Made by a program: the position numbers and the translations under genes | Notes under the pieces: model-generated | Told to the model about the DNA's origin: nothing | Database searches by the model: none | What the model saw: only the letters and a program-made list of their open reading frames with translations | Shown here: positions 16,230 through 24,494 of the stretch, in pieces | Position numbering within the stretch: position 1 is the first letter of the stretch | Layout: each line of letters starts with the position of its first letter | NCBI GenBank assembly: GCA_018266215.1 | Contig: JAFEAV010000035.1 | Location: 1 to 57,856 of the forward strand | Direction: 5' to 3' | Source: Cyanobacteria bacterium SZAS LIN-3 | Lineage (GTDB): Bacteria; Cyanobacteriota; Vampirovibrionia; Obscuribacterales; Obscuribacteraceae | DNA length: 57,856 nucleotides

Positions 16230-16670
16230 ATGACCAAGAAAATTCTTCTGGTCGAAGACGACATCACCCTGGGTGACCTGATTGTGGAAACCCTGGAGCG
16301 GCGCGGCTATGCGGTCACCTGGTATGTCCGGGCACGCATGGACAAGTCGAGCACGACCCCGGCCCTCGTCTTCATGAACGACCGAGGCGTGGAAACCAAC
16401 TTTGACGCGGCCGAGCTGCAGGATGTCGTGAAGGGCTACGAGTTTGCGCTCGTGGACTACCGACTGAAGGCCAGTGCAATGGAAGGCACCGAGGTTACTC
16501 GGGAGCTGACCAGGCGCGGCGTCACTGTGATTGGATGCAGTGGCATACCTTACCTCAACAAGGAACTGATTGAGGCCGGCGCGGTAGCGGGCATCGAAAA
16601 GCACGAGATTTTCTCTCGCGTGCTCAAGGGTGACCATCTGCTGCACGGACTGACCCTGCAACGTCTCTAA
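16230..16670 (+). CDS. Stand-alone response-regulator receiver domain
   Basis: The 146 residues form one receiver domain: acidic pocket Glu9/Asp10/Asp11 (LVEDD), phospho-acceptor Asp76 in FALVDYRL, Ser104 in IGCSG as the Thr/Ser switch, and Lys124 in GIEKHE. No output domain follows, as in CheY or Spo0F, so it should signal by protein contact. An insertion of about 30 residues (33-62) between the first helix and the phospho-acceptor strand is unusual. GAGG precedes ATG 16230. No histidine kinase is encoded nearby. Confidence 0.85.
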   Translation: MTKKILLVEDDITLGDLIVETLERRGYAVTWYVRARMDKSSTTPALVFMNDRGVETNFDAAELQDVVKGYEFALVDYRLKASAMEGTEVTRELTRRGVTVIGCSGIPYLNKELIEAGAVAGIEKHEIFSRVLKGDHLLHGLTLQRL

Positions 16671-16684
16671 AACGAAAGTTTTGG

Positions 16685-16726
16685 CGAAGTGCTAGAGCCC
16701 ATCGGGGTTTTAGCACTTCGTTTTTT
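16685..16726 (+). terminator. Strong Rho-independent terminator
   Basis: CGAAGTGCTA (16685-16694) pairs perfectly with TAGCACTTCG (16711-16720) and is followed by six Ts. It ends the transcript of the receiver gene. Confidence 0.9.
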
Positions 16727-16858
16727 AACAATTATTACTATTATATATAATATAACATTTAACAGACAGCCCGGAAAAATCGGTTCTCGGACTACGGAAA
16801 ATCCTCACGGGAGAAATCACAAGTCAGCTCAAAAGTCACGGAAGATTTCCAGACAGGC

Positions 16859-17431
16859 CTAAACTGTAGATTTGCTGCTTCTGATTTCGCGCGCGGGATT
16901 CCCTGCAACCACGGCTCCGGCAGCCACATCTCTTGTGACCACACTGCCGGCACCGACCACTGCGTTGTCACCGATGGTGACACCAGGCAAAATGATCGCA
17001 CCGCCGCCAATCCAGACATTGTTGCCGATTTTTACGGGGTGGGCGCTCTCCAGACCACGGAGACGTTCCTGCGGATCAAGGGGATGGCTGGCCGTATAAA
17101 TCTGCACCGCCGGACCGATCTGCACGTCATTGCCGATGTCGATGCGGTTGCAATCCAAAAAGACACAGTTGTAATTGACGAAAAGATTGCGACCGGCATA
17201 AATATTACTGCCGTAGTCGCACATAAAAATGGGCATCACACAGGGGTTTTCACCGACGGCGCCAAAGAGGTCGCCCAGCAGCAGGGTACGCTTACCCCGG
17301 TCGTCGATGCCGGTGGCATTGTAGCGTTGCAAAAAGCGCTGACAGCCGGCGTATTCACTTACAAGTGACGGCTCTGTAGCGCGGTATAACTCGCCCGCCA
17401 GCATTTTTTCTTTTTCGGTGCGTATCGGCAT
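16859..17431 (-). CDS. Maltose/galactoside O-acetyltransferase-like enzyme
   Basis: The 190 residues have the N-terminal Mac domain (KMLAGELYRA) and the left-handed beta-helix built of hexapeptide repeats (IGNDVQIGPAVQIYTASHP, VKIGNNVWIGGGAIILPGVTIG, then VVGAGSVV). The catalytic His is in SHPL. It moves acetyl from acetyl-CoA to a sugar hydroxyl in the cytoplasm. The length is typical of the family (about 185). It stands alone between terminators and its physiological sugar is not evident. Confidence 0.9.
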   Translation of the reverse strand: MPIRTEKEKMLAGELYRATEPSLVSEYAGCQRFLQRYNATGIDDRGKRTLLLGDLFGAVGENPCVMPIFMCDYGSNIYAGRNLFVNYNCVFLDCNRIDIGNDVQIGPAVQIYTASHPLDPQERLRGLESAHPVKIGNNVWIGGGAIILPGVTIGDNAVVGAGSVVTRDVAAGAVVAGNPAREIRSSKSTV

Positions 17432-17528
17432 GATGCTTGAAAATCTGATTCGGTGGAGGAACCCGCTCAGTATAATACGCGCCGCGAATTTTCAATATAC
17501 GACTTCATATCATAGATAACCGAAAAAG

Positions 17529-17553
17529 GGGGAGCCTGCAAAACAGGCTCCCC
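17529..17553 (-). terminator. Terminator of the 17.6-19.8 kb operon
   Basis: Reading the minus strand, a perfect 10-bp stem (17544-17553 with 17529-17538) with a 5-nt loop is followed by Cs and a T run (the A run at 17523-17527). It lies 77 nt past the stop codon at 17630. Confidence 0.75.
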
Positions 17554-17585
17554 GTCGCCGGAGTTGAAACCCCGACGCATTCTAC

Positions 17586-17620
17586 CCTTGCCCCAGATGA
17601 CAGGTGTCATCCGGGCGAGG
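17586..17620 (-). terminator. Second hairpin just after the 17630 stop
   Basis: GATGACA/TGTCATC (17596-17602 with 17605-17611) is extended by CCTTGCCC/GGGCGAGG. There is no T run, so it may stabilise the 3' end rather than terminate. Confidence 0.4.
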
Positions 17621-17629
17621 GCGGGTCGT

Positions 17630-18436
17630 TCAGCCGACCATGGTCAGCAGGCGCTTGACGCCGTCGACGCCGGCGGCGATTTCCTTCTCGGCGCAGAGCG
17701 CGGCACCATCGGCGGTGCCGGGGCGATCGAGGCCGTAGGTGGCCATCGTCATCTGCGAGAGCTTGACCCGGCGCTCGTCGTCGGTGGCGCCGAGTTCTTC
17801 CGTCACCTTGGCCTGGGCCTGCTCCAGGGTCATGCCCTCGGACTGGTACTTGGCCGTGAGGACGCGGACACCGGCGACGATGTCCGAGTCGCTGACCGGG
17901 ATGCTGAAGGTGCCCTGCGACATCCGCACCGAGTCGTCGGCACCGGCGATCACCGTCTCGACGATCTGCGCCATGGCCAGGGCTTCGGTCTTGGCCGGGC
18001 CTTCGGTCATGGCCCTGGCCCGGGCCAGGGCCGCATCGTAGTCGCCCTTCAGCGCGGCGAAGGCCGCCGGCAGCGCCGCCTTGCGCGCGGCCAGATCGGC
18101 CGGCAGCGGCACCTGCTCACCGTAGCGCATGTCGCTGAAGTGACCGTAGAACTCGCGGTTGCCGGCGTAGAGCGCGGCCAGCACCGGTTGCGCCTGGCCC
18201 GCGGCGGCAGCGCTCTCGGCCACGCCGGCGAAGCAGACGACGACCGGAGCCAGGCCCACGACCGCGTTGCCGCTGAGGACCATGGCCGCCTGCCAGGCAC
18301 GGAAGGTCTCGTCCGACGCTTCGCTCAGATCGGAGTAGAGCGTGGCGTGCGTTTCGGCGACACCCTGCATGACGTTGATCGAAGCGGTAAACTGGTCGAG
18401 GGGAATGGCCTTGTCGGCCACTTGAATGTTGTGCAT
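17630..18436 (-). CDS. Unknown Ala-rich helical protein
   Basis: Not recognised. The 268 residues are Ala-rich and helical. One moderately hydrophobic helix (AAMVLSGNAVVGLAPVVVCFAGV, about 51-73) could touch a membrane, but no signal peptide is present. No catalytic motif is seen. It starts 45 nt after the upstream gene's stop, so the two form an operon ending at the terminator at 17529. Very high GC at third codon positions produces long open frames on the opposite strand, which I regard as shadows. Confidence 0.7.
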   Translation of the reverse strand: MHNIQVADKAIPLDQFTASINVMQGVAETHATLYSDLSEASDETFRAWQAAMVLSGNAVVGLAPVVVCFAGVAESAAAAGQAQPVLAALYAGNREFYGHFSDMRYGEQVPLPADLAARKAALPAAFAALKGDYDAALARARAMTEGPAKTEALAMAQIVETVIAGADDSVRMSQGTFSIPVSDSDIVAGVRVLTAKYQSEGMTLEQAQAKVTEELGATDDERRVKLSQMTMATYGLDRPGTADGAALCAEKEIAAGVDGVKRLLTMVG

Positions 18437-18481
18437 GTGAATCTTTCGTTGGGGGTTGAGCGGTCTTTCGACCGCTGGAAA

Positions 18482-19813
18482 TTACTTCTTCTTGCCGCCG
18501 CGGCTGCGCTCGAAGCCCACCAGGCGCTGCTTGGCGAAGATGGACCGCCGGCGCGACGGCGTGTAGGCGCTGATCTCGCGCAGGTCGTCGGCGGTCTCGC
18601 GCCGATACCTGAGGCCCAGCTCCTGCTGCGACAGATGGGCCGTGCTCGTCCCCTCCTTGATCAGCGGCAGCTCCACCACATACGGTGCGACTGCGGCAAC
18701 CGCCACCTTGACCGGCTCGAAAGCCGGCAATTGCATCTTGGCCGGCAGCACAGCCATCTGCGCGTGCAGGCACAGGGCGTATGCATGGGCACAATCGGCC
18801 AGCTGGCAGGCACGGCGCAGGTAATCTTCGCTGGCGGGACAGAGCTCCTCCTGCGGGCGCAGGAGCATGAGTGGCGCGTCGAAGACCCAGTTGCTGTGCA
18901 CGTAGCCGGCGTAGGCCAGGGCCTGATGCCCGAGCACGCCAAACTGGTCCAGACCACGGGCGCCCTGCCAGTACTCGACATAGGCCTCGGCGATGAAGGC
19001 CTTCGCCCGAGCACTGACCAGACGCGCCACCACCATAGCCCTCGTGCTCTGTCGCACGGTGCCATCGTCGCCGCACTTGCGGTCGATGGTCTCGATCCAG
19101 CGAGCACCGGCTGCCAGGATCGCCTGCGCCTCGGTCAGGGCCCTGGGAGTCGTCGGACGCAGGCGCCACACGGTGGCATCGGTGCTGGCCAGTTCAAACT
19201 TGCTTTTGCAGGTCGATAGCAGGGCCTCACTCTCTTCCAGCAGCAGTTCGGCATCCGAGAGATGTGCCTCGATGGCGCGCAGATTGTTGGACACCTGCAA
19301 CTGCATCATCGACAGCCGTTCGCGGGCAACGGCCACATCGCAGAGCAGACGCGGAGCCGGACGATTGCCCCAGCTCAGCTGCTCGAGGACGCGCACCCTG
19401 GGTCTGGAATCGTGCTCCCAGAGGGACAGCTTGGCGGCGACGGCGCAGGCGGCGCGCAGGAGCGACCGGGCGTCCTCGTGCTTGCCCTGCTTGTCGAGGC
19501 TTTCCACCGCCACCATCTGAAAGTTGATGGCCAGGTTGAGCAGGATATCGCGCTCGGTGGCATGGGCGCAGCGGTCGCCGCAGTCGACGATGGCCACCAG
19601 GCCACGGGCGGCGGTCTCGAGGACCTCGGTGTAGTGGTGCAGATTGCGACGCTTGATCATGGTGTCGATCAGGGCCACAGCGTCGAAGGCGGCGTTCACG
19701 GCTTCGTCGGAGTGCGAGGCTCCGGCTGCGTTTTCGAGAACGGCTACACGGCCGCGCTCGAGGACGGCTGAGACAACGCGGCTGTAGTGTTCGGGGGTTT
19801 GATTGGGCTTCAT
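18482..19813 (-). CDS. Unknown large helical protein
   Basis: Not recognised. The 443 residues are Ala/Leu/Arg-rich and look like a helical-repeat protein, with a basic tail ending in GGKKK. The start is placed at ATG 19813 (MKPNQTPEHY), although the frame is open to 19954, because the extension is Ser/Cys-rich and unlike the rest. The TPEHY N-terminus resembles the TPDDY of the protein starting at 9919. It is the first gene of a two-gene operon. Confidence 0.65.
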   Translation of the reverse strand: MKPNQTPEHYSRVVSAVLERGRVAVLENAAGASHSDEAVNAAFDAVALIDTMIKRRNLHHYTEVLETAARGLVAIVDCGDRCAHATERDILLNLAINFQMVAVESLDKQGKHEDARSLLRAACAVAAKLSLWEHDSRPRVRVLEQLSWGNRPAPRLLCDVAVARERLSMMQLQVSNNLRAIEAHLSDAELLLEESEALLSTCKSKFELASTDATVWRLRPTTPRALTEAQAILAAGARWIETIDRKCGDDGTVRQSTRAMVVARLVSARAKAFIAEAYVEYWQGARGLDQFGVLGHQALAYAGYVHSNWVFDAPLMLLRPQEELCPASEDYLRRACQLADCAHAYALCLHAQMAVLPAKMQLPAFEPVKVAVAAVAPYVVELPLIKEGTSTAHLSQQELGLRYRRETADDLREISAYTPSRRRSIFAKQRLVGFERSRGGKKK

Positions 19814-20272
19814 ATTGAGTCTCAATTGGAACAATTTCGGGTGCTTGTTCCAGGAGTGGCAGCAACTAGCTGATTCAACCGTGCGGCTGGTATAGCTAGC
19901 CCGAAGTTGCGCAGCTGCGACGACAATGGTCGCGTCTTGCAAAAACAGGAGCATTGGCTCCCGCCAGGCGGGTGGCCGGGGGGGAAATTGATGCGATGGC
20001 GAAGGAATTGAACGGTGGGAAGATTTCCTTTTGAAAAAAAGAGTTAAAAGAGATACCCTTTGCCTAGCAAAGATGAATCTCAGCGCTCATCTCTTTCTTT
20101 ATTAAGAGAGCCCACTTCACATCTTTAAACCGACCGCCGGAAAAGGCCGAGAGCATGCCACAGTCAGCCTTTTGAAAATCTCCGACGGCCTGGCGCAGGC
20201 GCGCAAATACTGGCATTTTACGGTCATCAAGATAACTTTTTACCGGACGCCACCGCTCATCCGCTGACCGAG
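19814..20272. other. Divergent intergenic region, nothing recognised
   Basis: About 460 bases between the helical-protein operon and the DUF985 gene. It is AT-rich around 20030-20110. I find no supported gene and no clear promoter or repeat. Confidence 0.45.
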
Positions 20273-20752
20273 ATGCGCTATCCTTTCTGCATGGAAGATC
20301 ACACCGACCTGGCAAAGTTAATCAACGTCCTCGGGCTTACCCCGCATCCCGAGGGTGGCTTCTTCCGCGAGACCTACCGCACGGCGGAGTCAACGGCGAT
20401 TTACTATCTGCTCACGGCCGATACTTTTTCCGAAATGCATCGCCTGGATTCGGACGAAATTTATCATTTCTACGCCGGGGATGCGGTGGAAATACTGCGC
20501 TTGTTTCCCGACGGCACAAGCGATATACACCGCCTGGGCAATTATTTGCAGGGCGGCGAGATACCACAGCTGGTGGTACCAAAAGGCGTGTGGCAGGGCA
20601 GCAGAATCTGCGCTGACGGCGGCTATGCCCTGATGGGCACGACGATGGCGCCGGGCTTTCGTTTTGAAGGTTATGAACAGGGCAAGGCCGAAGATTTGAT
20701 CGGCCGCTATCCTGAACGCGAAGCAATGATCAAACAGCTGACGAGAGTCTAG
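20273..20752 (+). CDS. DUF985 / cupin_5 family protein
   Basis: The family pattern is clear: LGLTPHPEGGFFRETYR, then SEMHRLDSDEIYHFYAGDAVEI with the cupin metal-type His and Glu, then QLVVPKGVWQGS and a C-terminal APGFRFEGYE. These are small single-domain cupins of unknown or sugar-related activity. ATG 20273 or ATG 20291 could be the start; neither has a good ribosome site, and homologues usually begin near the second. The next gene begins 5 nt after the stop, so the two are coupled. Confidence 0.85.
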   Translation: MRYPFCMEDHTDLAKLINVLGLTPHPEGGFFRETYRTAESTAIYYLLTADTFSEMHRLDSDEIYHFYAGDAVEILRLFPDGTSDIHRLGNYLQGGEIPQLVVPKGVWQGSRICADGGYALMGTTMAPGFRFEGYEQGKAEDLIGRYPEREAMIKQLTRV

Positions 20753-20757
20753 GCGAC

Positions 20758-21492
20758 GTGGGCAAAATCAAGTCGGCACCGCTGAATACAAAAGCACTGG
20801 TCCGCCACGTTCAGACCCGACTGGGCGATCTTGCCGACGGCGACAAGGCCGTGGAAATGGCGGCTTACATGAAAACGGAGATGCCCTTTTACGGTGTGCA
20901 AAAACCCGATCGCCTGCCGATCATCCGCGAATTGCGCGACAATTTCGCCCCCTCCAGTCAGGACGAGTATGAAGCGGCAGTCCTGGCCCTGTGGAAACTG
21001 AAACACCGGGAGGAGAAATATATGGCTATAAATTATGCCGGTCTCTTCAAGGCTTTCGTCACGCCTGATTCCATGCCCCTTTATGAGAGACTGATCCGCG
21101 AAGGACAGTGGTGGGATTTTGTTGACTCGATATCGAGCGACATGCTCGGCCGGGTTTTGCTCAACTATCCCGACAAAGCGCGGCCGATTATCGAGCGCTA
21201 TTCCGACGACGAAGACTTCTGGATCCGCAGAGCGGCTCTGTTAGCGCATCTACCGCACAAAAAACAAACTTCCCACAAGCATCTCTTTGCCTATTGCAAA
21301 AAAATGGCGCACGAGAAAGAGTTTTTTATCCGCAAGGCGATTGGCTGGATCCTCCGGGAATACAGCAAAAGCGAACCGGAACGCGTGCTCAAATTTATGC
21401 GCGAGAACAAGAGCAAACTCTCGCCGCTGACTCTGCGCGAAGGAGCAAAGCATCTGGCCAAACACGGACTGGCAGAGGATCTTCTCGACTAG
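20758..21492 (+). CDS. AlkD-like DNA alkylation-repair glycosylase
   Basis: The 244 residues are HEAT-like helical repeats with AlkD-type active-site segments: WWDFVDSIS supplying the catalytic Asp, FWIRRAALL, and FFIRKAIGWILREYSK. AlkD enzymes remove bulky or cationic alkylated bases such as 3- and 7-alkylpurines without flipping the base. GTG 20758 is the start, 5 nt after the DUF985 stop. The gene ends by overlapping the convergent gene's stop by 4 nt. Confidence 0.9.
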   Translation: MGKIKSAPLNTKALVRHVQTRLGDLADGDKAVEMAAYMKTEMPFYGVQKPDRLPIIRELRDNFAPSSQDEYEAAVLALWKLKHREEKYMAINYAGLFKAFVTPDSMPLYERLIREGQWWDFVDSISSDMLGRVLLNYPDKARPIIERYSDDEDFWIRRAALLAHLPHKKQTSHKHLFAYCKKMAHEKEFFIRKAIGWILREYSKSEPERVLKFMRENKSKLSPLTLREGAKHLAKHGLAEDLLD

Positions 21493-23012
21493 GGCTTATC
21501 CGTCGCCGGCACTTGCTCACCTTTTGCGATGAAGCGGCCGAGGATGGTGCGAGCCACCTGAGTATCGCGCAGACGGGCGTAGCTGAGTCTGTCCTGACCG
21601 CTGTCGGTCAGTGCTTTCAGCTCGGCGGTGTATTGCACGACCGTGGGATCGGTTGCCAGATTGATGTCGGGAATGGTTTCATGGGCGGCGCGCATCAGCT
21701 TGAGATAGTCCGAAATCGGCATGCTCTGGCCGTCCAGATGAGCGCTCTTGAGCGGTCCGATACCCATCGAAAGATAAGTCACCGGTGCGCCGTCGCCCAT
21801 GGCAGGCTGGGCATAGGGCGCCAGGCGGCGGCTTTCATCGCCCAGTACATAGAGACCGACACGGCCCCAGATGCGTTCGCGGGCTTCGGGCGTGAGGCCG
21901 GCGGAAGCGTCGGCAACCTGCTCTTCCCAGGTCATTTTGGCGCGGTCGTTGAATTCCATGAAAACAATATCCGAGCCGGTCTTGGCCCAGGTGCTCTTGG
22001 CCGTTTTGAGCAATGTATTGAAGTTCTGATAGGTGCGGGCTTCGGGATCGAGCCAGATGTGTTCGGCCCAGACCGCTTTCTTGATTTCGCTGCCGTTGAC
22101 GTCGACGACCTGTGACTGGATGCCTCCCAGCACAGTACCGGCCTTATCGCGCAGTACGAGCATGTCCCAGGGGAAATCCTTGTCCTTGAGATAGTCGCGG
22201 TAAACATCCTTCGATTCGATTTCGGAAGCGTCGGGGAAAGCCTTTTCCAGCTTGGTGTAATAGGTGTCGAGCACTTCTTCAAACTTGGCTCTATCGGTTT
22301 CGTAGAGCTCTTTCATGCTGATGGTGTGCTCGGGCGAAAGAGTCAGTTTTTTGACCGGCGCATCCGAGGCTCTGGCCACTTCAGTGAGAGCCGTTGCATC
22401 GGTGTGGGCAGCTGCTTCCGCCGGAGCTACGACTTCGGCAACCGCAGGCTTGGCGCCGCGCAGAGCGTCAAATCCGCCGGTCTTCAAAGCATGGGCACCG
22501 GCCCCAATCTTGAAACCGCCATAGCCAAGAACGGTGTCGACAGCCAACCCGCCAGTGGCCTGACCAAACTTAGCCGAGGCATCATCCATTTCTTTCCAGC
22601 TATGAGCGCCCAGACCTTTGTTGAAAGCATCATAATATTCGGGCACCGACTGAGCGACAAAAGAGGCACCCAGAGCCAATGCGGCAATTTTGCCGACGGG
22701 AGCGGAAGCGGACATCAGGGCCTTCAAACCATAGCCAACCGCGGCCGACTCGGCCAGGGTCGTGGTCAGCCCCAGAGCACCTTGTTTTTTGATCGATTCG
22801 ACCACACCCTTAGGCGTTTCCAGTAAACCGCTGCCGGCCACGATAGCCACTCGCTGTGCCGCACCCCAGGTGCCGGTCATTCCGATTTGATTGGCCTCGG
22901 CGCTGAGGGCCTGGGCGGCAGCGTTGACATTGTCCAGATGGGTCCTGCCGTTGAGAGCCAAAACTTCCGACAACTTGGATTCCTGTGCGGGCGCAAGTTG
23001 ATCCTTGGTCAT
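21489..23012 (-). CDS. Modular protein with C-terminal GNAT-like domain
   Basis: The first ~170 of 507 residues contain Gly/Ala-rich hydrophobic stretches (about 55-165) resembling an amphipathic or membrane-inserting region, without a signal peptide. After an Ala/Pro linker, residues 235-420 look GNAT-like: a strand-rich DMLVLRDKAGTVLGGI, then AEHIWLDPEARTYQNFNTLL, where the acetyl-CoA loop would lie but without the classic R/QxxGxG/A. Acetyltransferase activity is therefore uncertain. The domain layout suggests an effector-like or envelope protein. Its stop overlaps the AlkD-like gene tail to tail. Confidence 0.6.
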   Translation of the reverse strand: MTKDQLAPAQESKLSEVLALNGRTHLDNVNAAAQALSAEANQIGMTGTWGAAQRVAIVAGSGLLETPKGVVESIKKQGALGLTTTLAESAAVGYGLKALMSASAPVGKIAALALGASFVAQSVPEYYDAFNKGLGAHSWKEMDDASAKFGQATGGLAVDTVLGYGGFKIGAGAHALKTGGFDALRGAKPAVAEVVAPAEAAAHTDATALTEVARASDAPVKKLTLSPEHTISMKELYETDRAKFEEVLDTYYTKLEKAFPDASEIESKDVYRDYLKDKDFPWDMLVLRDKAGTVLGGIQSQVVDVNGSEIKKAVWAEHIWLDPEARTYQNFNTLLKTAKSTWAKTGSDIVFMEFNDRAKMTWEEQVADASAGLTPEARERIWGRVGLYVLGDESRRLAPYAQPAMGDGAPVTYLSMGIGPLKSAHLDGQSMPISDYLKLMRAAHETIPDINLATDPTVVQYTAELKALTDSGQDRLSYARLRDTQVARTILGRFIAKGEQVPATDKP

Positions 23013-23249
23013 ATTCGATTCTTCCTTAACTGGTGGGATGGATATGGAAGATTGGTGGCCGTTGCCGGACTTATGAACGTTAAATTAGCGTGACAGCGGC
23101 ACGGTTGTCATTGGGAGAATTACGAGCCATCCCGGCGATTTAATCAAAAAAGCAGCGGCAACCTTAAATAAGCGGATTTGTCAGCGGTTTGAAAGTGTTT
23201 TTCGCCCGGTACACTGTTAGTGCAGGCAACCACCGGAGAGAGGCGCGCA

Positions 23250-24482
23250 ATGCTCTTTGAGACCACCCAGCGAGTGAAGGACAAGCTGGCTCTGCTGCAG
23301 ATATTTATGCAGGAACATATCTATCCTAATGAAGAGCGGTTTGCCCGCGAGCTGGCCGCGGCCGCCGGCACCTTTACCGTGCCCGAAGTCCTGGATAAAC
23401 TCAAGCGCCGGGCGCACGAGCAGGGCCTGTGGAATCTTTTCCTGACCAATAGTATGAAAGGGCCGGGGCTGACCAATCTGGAATATGCTCCCCTGTGCGA
23501 AATGATTGGGCGTTCGCCCATGGCGGCGGAGGTGTTTAATTGTTCGGCTCCCGATTCGGGCAATATGGAGCTGCTGGACAAATTCGGCAACAAGGAACAG
23601 AAGGAGCGCTGGCTCAAACCCCTGATGGCTGCAGATTTCCGCTCGTGCTTTGCCATGACTGAGCCGGCGGTGGCCTCCAGTGACGCCACCAGCATTGCCT
23701 GCTCGATGCAGAAAGTGGGCGACAACTACGTAATCAACGGCCGCAAATGGTGGGTCAACGGCGCCATGGATCCGCGCTGCAAGCTGGCGATTGTAATGTG
23801 TCGCAGCAATCCCCAGGCCGAAAAGCACAAGCAACACTCGATGATACTGGTGCCGATGGAAACACCTGGTGTGACGGTAGTACGCCCCCTGAGGGTATTT
23901 GGCTATGACGATGCGCCCAGAGGCTTCGCCGAAGTCGACTTTTTGAACGTCATGGTGCCGGCCACCAATCTACTGCAGAGCGAAGGCAAAGGTTTCGAAA
24001 TCGCGCAGGGCAGGCTGGGTCCGAGCCGCTTCCACAGCTGCATGCGAGCAATCGGTATTGCCGAGCGCGCCCTGGAAGCAATGATTCACAGAGCCGAATA
24101 CCGCACCGCATTTGGTGAGAAGTTGATTGACGCCGGGCAAATACGCGAACATATCGCGCGCTCCCGCATCGAGATCGAACAAGCCCGCTACCTCGGCCTG
24201 CGGGCGGCCAGGAAAATGGATCTCGAAGGCAATAAGGAAGCCCGTCTGGAAATCGCCATGGCCAAGGCGACCGTCCCAACCATGGCTCTGGCTGTGCTGG
24301 ACCGGGCGATTCAAGTGCACGGCGCCGCCGGACTCTCCGATGATTTTGTCCTGGCCAGGGCTTACAGTCAGATGCGCGCCATGAAAATCGCCGACGGCCC
24401 CGACGAGGTCCATCTGGAGACAATCGCCCAGGCCGAAATCAAAAAACAGCATCAGGCGCAGCGCAAGCACAAACCTGATTAG
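23250..24482 (+). CDS. Acyl-CoA dehydrogenase, ACAD10/11 type
   Basis: The 410-residue enzyme has FCFAMTEP-type FAD-binding segment (SCFAMTEPAVASSDAT), INGRKWWVNGA, the catalytic-region helix and the C-terminal VHGAAGLSDDF. The N-terminus (FMQEHIYPNE) is typical of the ACAD10/11 branch. It catalyses alpha,beta-dehydrogenation of acyl-CoA with FAD, passing electrons to ETF. ATG 23250 with GGAGAGAGG upstream is preferred over GTG 23220. No ETF or other beta-oxidation gene is near. Confidence 0.9.
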   Translation: MLFETTQRVKDKLALLQIFMQEHIYPNEERFARELAAAAGTFTVPEVLDKLKRRAHEQGLWNLFLTNSMKGPGLTNLEYAPLCEMIGRSPMAAEVFNCSAPDSGNMELLDKFGNKEQKERWLKPLMAADFRSCFAMTEPAVASSDATSIACSMQKVGDNYVINGRKWWVNGAMDPRCKLAIVMCRSNPQAEKHKQHSMILVPMETPGVTVVRPLRVFGYDDAPRGFAEVDFLNVMVPATNLLQSEGKGFEIAQGRLGPSRFHSCMRAIGIAERALEAMIHRAEYRTAFGEKLIDAGQIREHIARSRIEIEQARYLGLRAARKMDLEGNKEARLEIAMAKATVPTMALAVLDRAIQVHGAAGLSDDFVLARAYSQMRAMKIADGPDEVHLETIAQAEIKKQHQAQRKHKPD

Positions 24483-24494
24483 ACAGGGCGCGAG

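Noticed and set aside
17564..19219. A 551-codon plus-strand frame across two minus-strand genes.
   Set aside because: It spans the terminator and two genes in the opposite sense and has no ribosome site or recognisable domain.
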